Source: Solirubrobacteraceae bacterium (lineage in GTDB: Bacteria; Actinomycetota; Thermoleophilia; Solirubrobacterales; Solirubrobacteraceae). Taken from it: DNA of 5,225 nucleotides. The stretch lies in contig JAICJK010000209.1 of NCBI GenBank assembly GCA_025928415.1, positions 1 to 5,225 of the forward strand. The letters are read 5' to 3'. The notes beneath the pieces are model-generated. The model had not been told where the DNA came from. It did not search any database and saw nothing but the letters and a program-made list of their open reading frames with translations. Made by a program: the position numbers and the translations under genes. The first letter of the stretch is position 1, and every line of letters starts with the position of its first letter. Of the stretch, positions 1-5,225 are shown piece after piece.

Positions 1-1367
1 ACCTCCCGCCCGCGGATGCGGACCGGCTCGGCGAGCGCCTCGAGCACGCGGTCGGCGATCGTCTCGGCGACCTCCGGGCCCTCGAGCTCCTCCAGCAGGA
101 TCGCGAACTCGTCGCCGCCCAGCCGCGCCGCGGTGTCGCCGCCGCGCAGGCAGGAGCCCAGCCGCCGCGCGACCTCGACGAGCAGGTCGTCGCCGGCCTG
201 GTGGCCGAGCGAGTCGTTGACGGTCTTGAAGCGGTCCAGGTCGCAGAACAGGACGGCCAGGCGTCCGCCGCTGCGCTCGGCGCGCGCGGTGGCGTGGTCC
301 AGGCGGTCGTGGAACAGCACGCGGTTGGGCAGCCCGGTCAGCGAGTCGTGCAGCGCCTGGTGGGTCATCGCGGCGACGGTCTTGGCGTCGTTGAGCGCGA
401 GGCTCGCGTGCTCGGCCAGCGAGCTCAGGATGTCCTGCTCGGGCTGGGAGTAGCGCCGGCCCGGCACGCGCGAGGCGGTCATCAGCGAGCCGATGATCTC
501 CCCGTTCTCGTGGACGGGAACGGCCATGGCGGCCGAGACGTCCTTGTTGCGGAAGGCCTCCATCGCGCCCGGGTGGCCCTGGTAGTCGTCGACGACCACC
601 AGCCGGCCCTCGGACACCGCCTGGCCGCCGACGCCCTCGCCGACGGCGCGGCGCTCGAGCATCAGGCGCTGGTGCCCGTCGAGGCCGAGCGCGGCGGCGA
701 CGTTGAGGATCGCCGGGTCCTCCGCGTCGCGCAGCAGCAGCGCGGGCAGGTCGTCGCCGAGCAGGTCGTGGGTCGCCTCGACGATCGCGGTGAGCACCTC
801 CGGCAGCGGCGCGCGGTGGGAGATCGACCGCTGGATCTCCGACAGGCCCTCGAACAGCTCCTGGCGCTGCTTGGCCTCGTCGCGGGTGCGCAGCAGCCGG
901 ACGGTCAGCGCCAGCGAGCTCGCCATGCCGCGCAGCAGCGTCAGCTCGACGCGGGTCAGCGGGGCCCCCGGGCGGACGACCACGACGGCGTCGGGGACCT
1001 TGCCGGCCGGCGTCTCGCCGACCTCGAGCCGGGCGACGGCCGCGCCGACCTCGCCGACCGCGGGCACGGGGACGTAGCCGCCGGCGATCGTGGCGGCGTG
1101 CAGCAGCGCCTCGGTCGGCAGCGTCCCGGCGCGCCAGCCCTGCGCGGCCGCGACCACGCCGTCGAGCACCACCGCGGCGTTGCGCGCGCCGACCGCCTCG
1201 GCGATCCGCTCGACCCCGAGCCGCAGCGCCACGGGCGCTTCGTCGGTCGCCGAGATGGCAGCGACGAACTCTGCGAGCTGCTGGGTGGACCAGCCACCTG
1301 GTGCGCGGGACGGAGGGGACATGGCGATCGGTTGCGGCACGGGCACGAGGCCCACCTGCGCATCCAT
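1..1367 (-). CDS. GAF-GGDEF diguanylate cyclase (3' end missing)
   Basis: Predicted cytosolic diguanylate cyclase, making c-di-GMP from two GTP. Numbered from ATG 1367, residues about 24-155 form a weak GAF-like region and about 185-325 a clearer GAF sensor domain. The GGDEF domain opens with DSLTGLPNR (341-349) and has the metal-site segment FCDLDRFK (D376, D378). The intact GGDEF motif is at 417-421 (bases 105-119). RGGD at 408-411 lies exactly five residues before it, the position of the RxxD product-inhibition site. No transmembrane segment is seen. The frame has an in-frame stop at 1374-1376, so ATG 1367 is the furthest start; GGAAGG (1379-1384) lies 11 bases before it. ATG 1322 is an in-frame alternative without a ribosome site. 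The gene leaves the window at ...RGREV, before the GGDEF domain ends, so an EAL phosphodiesterase domain could follow. Cyclase identity is firm; the sensed signal and final architecture are unknown. Confidence 0.92.
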   Translation of the reverse strand, partial: MDAQVGLVPVPQPIAMSPPSRAPGGWSTQQLAEFVAAISATDEAPVALRLGVERIAEAVGARNAAVVLDGVVAAAQGWRAGTLPTEALLHAATIAGGYVPVPAVGEVGAAVARLEVGETPAGKVPDAVVVVRPGAPLTRVELTLLRGMASSLALTVRLLRTRDEAKQRQELFEGLSEIQRSISHRAPLPEVLTAIVEATHDLLGDDLPALLLRDAEDPAILNVAAALGLDGHQRLMLERRAVGEGVGGQAVSEGRLVVVDDYQGHPGAMEAFRNKDVSAAMAVPVHENGEIIGSLMTASRVPGRRYSQPEQDILSSLAEHASLALNDAKTVAAMTHQALHDSLTGLPNRVLFHDRLDHATARAERSGGRLAVLFCDLDRFKTVNDSLGHQAGDDLLVEVARRLGSCLRGGDTAARLGGDEFAILLEELEGPEVAETIADRVLEALAEPVRIRGRE

Positions 1368-1378
1368 CGGACGCTATG

Positions 1379-1384
1379 CCTTCC
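1379..1384 (-). promoter_or_regulatory. Possible ribosome binding site of the diguanylate cyclase
   Basis: GGAAGG on the minus strand, 11 bases before ATG 1367. The spacing is longer than ideal. A second purine run, GGTGGAGG (1394-1401), is too far away, and the in-frame stop at 1374-1376 excludes any start between it and ATG 1367. This site favours 1367 over the internal ATG at 1322, which has no such motif. Confidence 0.4.
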
Positions 1385-1427
1385 AGGTGCAGTCCTCCAC
1401 CCCCGGACCGGACGCGAAGCGGATGGA

Positions 1428-1433
1428 TAGTCT
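1428..1433 (+). promoter_or_regulatory. -10-like box for gpsA, leaderless arrangement
   Basis: TAGTCT fits the TANNNT consensus of actinobacterial housekeeping promoters. Nine bases separate it from GTG 1443, so transcription would be expected to begin at or within a few bases of the start codon. CGGACC at 1404-1409, 18 bases upstream, keeps only the GAC core of a -35 box. There is no Shine-Dalgarno sequence before the GTG, which fits a leaderless mRNA. This is inferred from pattern and spacing only. Confidence 0.45.
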
Positions 1434-1442
1434 CGCTGCGCC

Positions 1443-2600
1443 GTGCCCGACCGCCCCCGCCCCCAGTTGCCGTCACCCCTGCGCGGCGTCGGGTTCCAGG
1501 CCCCGTTCGGCCGCCGGGCCGTGGTCGTCGGCGCCGGCTCGTTCGGGACCGCGGTCGCCGTGCTCCTGGCGCGCGGCGGGCTGCGCACGACGCTGCAGGC
1601 CCGGACGCGCGAGCAGGCGGAGCGCCTGGCCACCGATCGCGAGAACGCCGTGTACCTGCCCGGGGTCGAGCTGCCCCGCGAGCTGCGGGTGGAGGCCGCC
1701 GACGCCGGCCTCGCGCGGGCGGAGTTCGTCTTCCTCGGCGTCCCCTCGCACGACCTGGACGCGGTGATCGCGGGGCTGGTGGCGCGCGGCCTCGGGCCGC
1801 GCGCCAGCGTGGTCTCCCTGTCGAAGGGGCTCGTGCCGCCGACCGGGCGCGCGCCGACCGTCGTGCTGCGCGAGCAGTTCGGCCCCGAACGGGTCGCGTG
1901 CATCGGCGGGCCCGCCCACGCGCGCGAGATGGTCCACGAGGGCGCGGGGCTCGTCGCCGCCTCCGAGGACGAGGCGCTGGCCCTGCAGCTCGCGCGCGTC
2001 TTCATCCAGGCCGGCGTCGTCTGCGAGGAGTCCAACGACCCGCTCGGCGTCGAGCTGGCGGGGGCGGCCAAGAACGCCGCGGCCCTGGCCGCGGGGGCCA
2101 CGGAGCGCCAGGGCCTCAACGCCGCGGGCGCGGCGGCGGGGCACATCTTCGCGGAGGTCTGGCGCTACGCGGAGGCGCAGGGCGCCCGGGCCGACTCGAT
2201 GATCGGCCTGGCGGGGACCGGCGACCTCGTCGCCACCGCGCTGGCGCCGCAGTCGCGCAACCGGCGCGCGGGCGAGCTGCTGGCCGACGGCGTCGCGGCC
2301 GAGGAGATCCCGCAGCGGATCGGCCAGGCCGTGGAGGCGCTGGAGTCCGTCCCGCTGCTGGCGGAGGCGATCGAGCGGGCCGGGTTCGAGGCCCCGGTCA
2401 CCGGGGGGCTCGCGCGGCTCATCGCCGCCGACCTGCCGCTGGACGACTGGGTCGCGCTGGTCCGCACGACCGTGCCGCCGCCCGCGCGCTTCCGGCGCGT
2501 CCCGGCGCGGCCGCGGCCGCGCTGGTGGGCGCGGCTGCGGGAGCGGCTCGGGCTCGGTCGCGGCGCCCGTGAGCGCCGCGCCCTGGAAGGCGGCTCCTAG
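1443..2600 (+). CDS. gpsA: NAD(P)-dependent glycerol-3-phosphate dehydrogenase
   Basis: Cytosolic enzyme that reduces dihydroxyacetone phosphate to sn-glycerol 3-phosphate, the backbone of phospholipids. The 385-residue product has the Rossmann nucleotide loop GAGSFG (30-35), the family segment ENAVYLPG (68-75), SLSKG with K128, GPAHAREM (156-163), AAKN with K210 and N211, GLAGTGDL with D261, T265, and SRNR (271-274). These match the catalytic and phosphate-binding positions known from GpsA and eukaryotic GPD1. The helix after K210 is divergent: the usual GDN-x-K stretch reads GLNAAGAA, without the lysine. Family members usually have about 330-340 residues; here about 40 extra Arg/Pro-rich residues (346-385) follow the fold. 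GTG 1443 is chosen because it leaves a short lead before the Rossmann strand and sits next to a -10-like box. The gene diverges from the cyclase and converges on the protease gene, so it is probably transcribed alone. A paralogue specialised for another substrate cannot be excluded. Confidence 0.9.
   Translation: MPDRPRPQLPSPLRGVGFQAPFGRRAVVVGAGSFGTAVAVLLARGGLRTTLQARTREQAERLATDRENAVYLPGVELPRELRVEAADAGLARAEFVFLGVPSHDLDAVIAGLVARGLGPRASVVSLSKGLVPPTGRAPTVVLREQFGPERVACIGGPAHAREMVHEGAGLVAASEDEALALQLARVFIQAGVVCEESNDPLGVELAGAAKNAAALAAGATERQGLNAAGAAAGHIFAEVWRYAEAQGARADSMIGLAGTGDLVATALAPQSRNRRAGELLADGVAAEEIPQRIGQAVEALESVPLLAEAIERAGFEAPVTGGLARLIAADLPLDDWVALVRTTVPPPARFRRVPARPRPRWWARLRERLGLGRGARERRALEGGS
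2559..2580. terminator. GC hairpin, possible terminator of the htrA-type gene
   Basis: Perfect 8-base-pair inverted repeat, CGCGGCGC (2559-2566) with GCGCCGCG (2573-2580), around a six-base loop. It lies inside the last gpsA codons, 16 bases beyond the stop of the minus-strand protease gene. No T-tract follows on either strand, so it would be a U-less hairpin of the sort proposed for high-GC actinobacteria. Chance palindromes are common at this base composition. Confidence 0.3.
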
Positions 2601-3745
2601 CCCGCGTTCGCGACCTGGGCCGGCCGCTGGCCCAGCTTGACGTGAACGGTCTTCGTCGCGCCGCCGCGCTTGATCGTCACGTCGACCTGGTCGCCCGCGG
2701 CGTGGCCGTCCACGGCGCCGGAGAGGTCGTCGGCCGAGGCGATCGGCGTCCCGCCGAACGCGGTGACGACGTCGCCGGCGCGCAGGCCGGCGTCCGCCGC
2801 CGGGCCGCCGGAGGCGACGGTCGCGAGCTGGGCGCCCTGCGTGGTCCCGGTGGCGTCCTGGAGGCTCACGCCGAGGTAGGCGTGGGAGACCTTGCCGCCG
2901 TGCTCGAGCTGGGTGACGACCGACTTGACGGTGTTGGACGGGATCGCGAAGCCGATGCCCGTGTTGCCGCCCGTCGAGCCGTCGGGGCTCGAGGAGCCCG
3001 ACTCGATCTGCGAGTTGACGCCGATGACCTCGCCCGCCGTGTTCAGCAGCGGCCCGCCGGAGTTGCCCGGGTTCAGCGCGGCGTCGGTCTGGATGACGTT
3101 GGAGATCGAGAAGCCGTCCGGCGCGCTGATCTCGCGCTGGAGCGCCGACACGACGCCGGTCGTCAGCGTCCGGTCGAGGCCGTAGGGGTTGCCGATCGCG
3201 TAGGTCGGGTCCCCGACCTGCACGGTGCTCGAGTCGGCGAGCTTCAGGGGCGCGAGCGCCTTGCCGCCGGTGTCGACCTTCAGCAGGGCGAGGTCGGTCG
3301 AGCTGTCCTTGCCGATCAGCTTCGCGGTCTGCTGCGGGCCGTCGCCGATCTTGACCTTGATGCTCGTCGCGCCGTCGACCACGTGGTTGTTGGTGACGAT
3401 CAGCCCGTCCTTGGAGACGACGAAGCCGCTGCCGGTGGCCGTGCCCGACTGGCTCCGGGACGGCGCGAACGGGTTGTCCGAGCCGGCGGCCTGCGTGATC
3501 TCGGCGGTGATGAAGGCCACCGAGCCCGCGGTCTGCTTGTAGACCTGGCCGGGGGTGAGCGCCTTCGACGTCGACGTGACGGTGGCGTCGACGGGCTGCG
3601 CGGTGCGCGCGCCGGCCGCCGCGGCCGTGACCGTCCGGGTCGTCGTGGCGCCGCCGTCGTGGAGCGTCAGGGCGACGCCGGACCCGGCGGCCCCGCCGCA
3701 GGCGGCGCACAGCAGTGCGGTGGTGAGGACGCGCTTGGAAGCCAT
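2597..3745 (-). CDS. HtrA/DegP-like serine protease with one PDZ domain
   Basis: Predicted membrane-anchored or exported protease/chaperone that degrades damaged proteins outside the membrane. Numbered from ATG 3745 (382 residues): a basic start MASKR, then a hydrophobic stretch to about residue 28 (signal peptide or anchor), then a Thr/Ala/Ser-rich linker to about 60. The trypsin-like domain carries the full triad: H121 in TNNHVV, D151 in STDLALLKV and S229 in NPGNSGGP. One PDZ domain follows, about 285-373, with a YLGV binding loop. This is the usual layout of actinobacterial HtrA proteins. C13 and C16 lie in the hydrophobic segment, but neither fits a lipobox well. An in-frame TTG at 3772 would add nine residues. 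ATG is preferred because it places the charged residues directly before the hydrophobic core, although neither start has a good ribosome site. The gene overlaps the end of gpsA by four bases. Family assignment is firm; which of HtrA, DegP, DegQ or DegS it matches is not decidable. Confidence 0.93.
   Translation of the reverse strand: MASKRVLTTALLCAACGGAAGSGVALTLHDGGATTTRTVTAAAAGARTAQPVDATVTSTSKALTPGQVYKQTAGSVAFITAEITQAAGSDNPFAPSRSQSGTATGSGFVVSKDGLIVTNNHVVDGATSIKVKIGDGPQQTAKLIGKDSSTDLALLKVDTGGKALAPLKLADSSTVQVGDPTYAIGNPYGLDRTLTTGVVSALQREISAPDGFSISNVIQTDAALNPGNSGGPLLNTAGEVIGVNSQIESGSSSPDGSTGGNTGIGFAIPSNTVKSVVTQLEHGGKVSHAYLGVSLQDATGTTQGAQLATVASGGPAADAGLRAGDVVTAFGGTPIASADDLSGAVDGHAAGDQVDVTIKRGGATKTVHVKLGQRPAQVANAG
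2615..2635. terminator. GC hairpin, possible terminator of gpsA
   Basis: Perfect 7-base-pair inverted repeat, CTGGGCC (2615-2621) with GGCCCAG (2629-2635), around a seven-base loop. It starts 15 bases after the gpsA stop but lies within the last codons of the protease gene. Only a weak T signal follows on the plus strand (CTTGACG). It mirrors the hairpin at 2559-2580 across the shared stop site. The terminator role is an inference from position. Confidence 0.3.
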
Positions 3746-3789
3746 GCAGACAGGCTGCGCGCCGGCGGTCAAGGGCCGCTGTGCGCTCC

Positions 3790-3809
3790 CGAAGAACCAG
3801 CGAAGAGCC
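3790..3809. repeat. Short direct repeat in the divergent htrA/helicase promoter region
   Basis: CGAAGAACC (3790-3798) and CGAAGAGCC (3801-3809) match at eight of nine positions and start 11 bases apart, close to one helical turn. They lie between the divergent starts of the protease and helicase genes, so they could be paired half-sites of a regulator. No known operator is recognised, and the usual Gram-positive LexA box (GAAC-N4-GTTC) is absent. Chance is a real alternative. Confidence 0.3.
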
Positions 3810-3810
3810 G

Positions 3811-3832
3811 CGGGCGCCGTCCGGGGCGCCCG
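3811..3832. promoter_or_regulatory. Inverted repeat over the presumed helicase -35 region
   Basis: CGGGCGCC (3811-3818) and GGCGCCCG (3825-3832) form a perfect 8-base-pair dyad with a six-base spacer. It covers the place where a -35 box would be for the TACCCT box at 3839-3844, so it could be an operator. If the gene is transcribed leaderless, the dyad would not be in the mRNA. GC-only dyads are frequent in such DNA, so the evidence is positional only. Confidence 0.3.
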
Positions 3833-3838
3833 GCGGGC

Positions 3839-3844
3839 TACCCT
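3839..3844 (+). promoter_or_regulatory. -10-like box for the helicase gene, leaderless arrangement
   Basis: TACCCT fits TANNNT and ends eight bases before ATG 3853, nearly the same geometry as the box before gpsA. The eight bases between hold no Shine-Dalgarno sequence. A recognisable -35 hexamer is not seen. Together these suggest transcription begins at or just before the ATG. Confidence 0.45.
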
Positions 3845-3852
3845 CGGTCGCG

Positions 3853-5225
3853 ATGGCCGTGACCGCCGCCCGCGAGCCCTGGAGCGCCCTGCTCGACGCC
3901 GGTCGCGCCGACCACCGCCTGGTCCGCGAGGCCTTCGAGGGCGCGCGGGCGCCGGTCGTCGTCCCGATCCCCGAAGGCCTGCACCCGCGCCTGGTCGCGG
4001 CCCTCGACCATGCGGGGATCCGCGGGCTGTGGGCCCACCAGCACGCGGCGCTGCTCAGCGCGATGCAGCAGACGACGATCGTCACGACCGGCACCGCGTC
4101 CGGCAAGTCGCTGTGCTTCAACCTGCCCGCGCTGCAGGCGCTGCTCCAGCGCCCGACCGCCCGCGCGCTGTACCTGTACCCGACCAAGGCGCTGGCGCAG
4201 GACCAGGCGCGGGCGCTCAACGCCTTCGGGATGGCCAAGGAGATCCGGCCGGCGATCTACGACGGGGACACGCGCCAGGAGGACCGCCGCCAGATCCGCC
4301 GGCGGTCGAACCTGGTCCTCACCAACCCGGACATGCTCCACGTCGGGATCCTGCCCAACCACGACAGGCACTGGGCCGACTTCTTCCACAACCTCGACGT
4401 GGTCGTCGTCGACGAGGCGCACGTCTACCGCGGGGTCTTCGGCTCCCACGTGGCCAACGTCCTGCGCCGCCTGCGCCGGGTCTGCGCGCGCGAGCCGCGG
4501 ATCCTGCTGGCCAGCGCGACGATCGCCAACCCGGGCGAGCTGGCCGAGCGCCTGACCGGGCTGGACGACGTCGCCGTCGTCGACGAGGACGGCTCGCCAG
4601 GCGCGCGGCGCCAGATCGCCATGTGGAACCCGCCGGTGACCGACGAGGCGCTGCAGACCCGGCGCTCGCCGCTGGGCGAGGCGGCCGACCTGGTCTCCGA
4701 GCTCGTGCGCGAGGGCGCGCGGACGATCTGCTTCATCAAGTCCCGCAAGGGGGTGGAGCTGCTGGCCAAGATGGTCAAGGACGACCTCGAGCAGTCCGAG
4801 GCCCCCGAGCTCGCCGCGCGCGTCGCGCCCTACCGCGCCGGCTACACCCCCCAGCAGCGGCGCGAGCTCGAACGGCAGCTCTCCGAGGGGGAGATCCTCG
4901 CGGTGATCACGACCAACGCGCTGGAGCTCGGCATCGACATCGGCGCGCTGGACGCGGCGGTCTGCGTGACCTTCCCGGGGACGGTCGCCAGCCTGCGCCA
5001 GATGTGGGGCCGCGCGGGTCGGCGCGGGCGCGGGCTGGCCGTCTACGTCGCCGGCGAGGACGCGCTGGACCAGTTCTTCTGCAAGCACCCCGACGAGTTC
5101 CTCGAGCGCCCGGTCGAGTCGGCGATCCTCGACCACGAGAGCGAGGAGATCCACCTCGCCCACCTGCTGTGCGCCGCGCACGAGGCGCCGATCGACCCGG
5201 AGGGCGACCGCGACACGCTCGGCCC
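3853..5225 (+). CDS. DEAH-box DNA helicase, YprA/MrfA (Hrq1-like) family (3' end missing)
   Basis: Predicted ATP-driven superfamily 2 DNA helicase. Bacillus MrfA (YprA), a family member, acts in repair of mitomycin C damage, and Hrq1 is its fungal relative. The 457 visible residues carry the helicase core in order: Q63, motif I TGTASGKS (79-86, K85), Ia PTKALAQDQ (110-118), Ib TNPDMLH (157-163), II DEAH (187-190), III SAT (221-223), IV near ICFIKSRKG (292-300), V TTNALELGIDIG (353-364) and VI QMWGRAGRRGRG (383-394). The tail DQFFCKHPDEF (406-416) and HLLCAAHEAPI (437-447) is typical of this family and separates it from RecQ and ordinary DEAD-box RNA helicases. Relatives run to roughly 750 residues and end in a cysteine-bearing DUF1998 region, which would lie beyond the right edge. 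ATG 3853 gives the expected short lead before the Q region and follows a -10-like box directly. Family assignment is strong; a mitomycin-repair role here is inferred by homology. Confidence 0.9.
   Translation, partial: MAVTAAREPWSALLDAGRADHRLVREAFEGARAPVVVPIPEGLHPRLVAALDHAGIRGLWAHQHAALLSAMQQTTIVTTGTASGKSLCFNLPALQALLQRPTARALYLYPTKALAQDQARALNAFGMAKEIRPAIYDGDTRQEDRRQIRRRSNLVLTNPDMLHVGILPNHDRHWADFFHNLDVVVVDEAHVYRGVFGSHVANVLRRLRRVCAREPRILLASATIANPGELAERLTGLDDVAVVDEDGSPGARRQIAMWNPPVTDEALQTRRSPLGEAADLVSELVREGARTICFIKSRKGVELLAKMVKDDLEQSEAPELAARVAPYRAGYTPQQRRELERQLSEGEILAVITTNALELGIDIGALDAAVCVTFPGTVASLRQMWGRAGRRGRGLAVYVAGEDALDQFFCKHPDEFLERPVESAILDHESEEIHLAHLLCAAHEAPIDPEGDRDTLG

Noticed and set aside
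201..1430. A 409-codon plus-strand open frame opposite the cyclase
   Set aside because: It is antisense to intact GAF and GGDEF domains, with His/Arg/Gly/Val-rich composition typical of shadow frames.
3697..3712. Lipobox in the protease N-terminus (LLCAAC)
   Set aside because: Neither cysteine has the usual L-[AS]-[GA]-C context, so a plain signal peptide or membrane anchor is more likely.
3767..3772. TTGACC on the minus strand as a -35 box of the protease gene
   Set aside because: No convincing -10 box lies 16-19 bases downstream, and the site coincides with the alternative TTG start codon, so it cannot be assigned.
2642..3862. A 406-codon plus-strand open frame opposite the protease gene
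   Set aside because: The minus-strand frame carries the full His-Asp-Ser triad and a PDZ domain; the opposite frame has no motif and would overlap the helicase start.
1473..4238. A 921-codon open frame on the minus strand running across gpsA, the protease gene and the helicase start
   Set aside because: It is out of frame with the clear protease gene on the same strand, has Arg/Pro/Gly/Ala-rich low-complexity composition and shows no motif. It reflects stop-codon scarcity in GC-rich DNA.
3838..5181. A 447-codon minus-strand open frame opposite the helicase
   Set aside because: The helicase on the other strand has every expected motif; this frame reads as repetitive Arg/Val/Leu/Asp/Gly antisense sequence with no recognisable domain.
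1..5225. Undescribed multi-gene system, mobile element, CRISPR array, tRNA or rRNA
   Set aside because: All long stretches are covered by four recognisable genes in alternating orientation, gaps are under about 110 bases, and no spaced repeats, terminal inverted repeats, transposase motifs or tRNA-like folds were seen.

Overview
The window looks like a fragment of a very GC-rich chromosome (well above 70% G+C by eye, with strong third-position G/C). Protein style, GTG/TTG start candidates and TANNNT boxes next to start codons suggest an actinobacterium. The wording of the proteins recalls Thermoleophilia such as Solirubrobacter, Conexibacter or Patulibacter, but that placement is an inference that only a database search could confirm.

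Four protein genes fill almost the whole window in strictly alternating orientation (-, +, -, +), so none of them shares an operon with another gene visible here. From left to right: (1) a minus-strand GAF/GGDEF diguanylate cyclase, cut by the left edge; (2) a complete plus-strand NAD(P)-dependent glycerol-3-phosphate dehydrogenase (gpsA) with an unusual arginine-rich tail; (3) a complete minus-strand HtrA/DegP-type envelope serine protease with one PDZ domain; (4) a plus-strand DEAH-box superfamily 2 helicase of the YprA/MrfA (Hrq1-like) family, cut by the right edge.

The divergent gaps (about 1368-1442 and 3746-3852) must hold the promoters. Both plus-strand genes have a TANNNT -10-like box 8-9 bases before the start codon and no Shine-Dalgarno sequence, which is the arrangement expected for leaderless transcripts. 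The convergent gpsA/htrA junction has no spacer: both genes stop within one shared CTAG palindrome, and a GC hairpin lies inside each gene's last codons, on the far side of the other gene's stop.

Functionally the genes are a mixed housekeeping and stress set: c-di-GMP signalling, phospholipid backbone supply, envelope protein quality control and DNA repair. Nothing links them into one pathway. I see no RNA gene, mobile element, CRISPR array or defence cassette, and no convincing undescribed multi-gene system. The more interesting points are small ones: the leaderless starts, the zero-spacer convergent junction, the GpsA tail and the operator-like repeats before the helicase.
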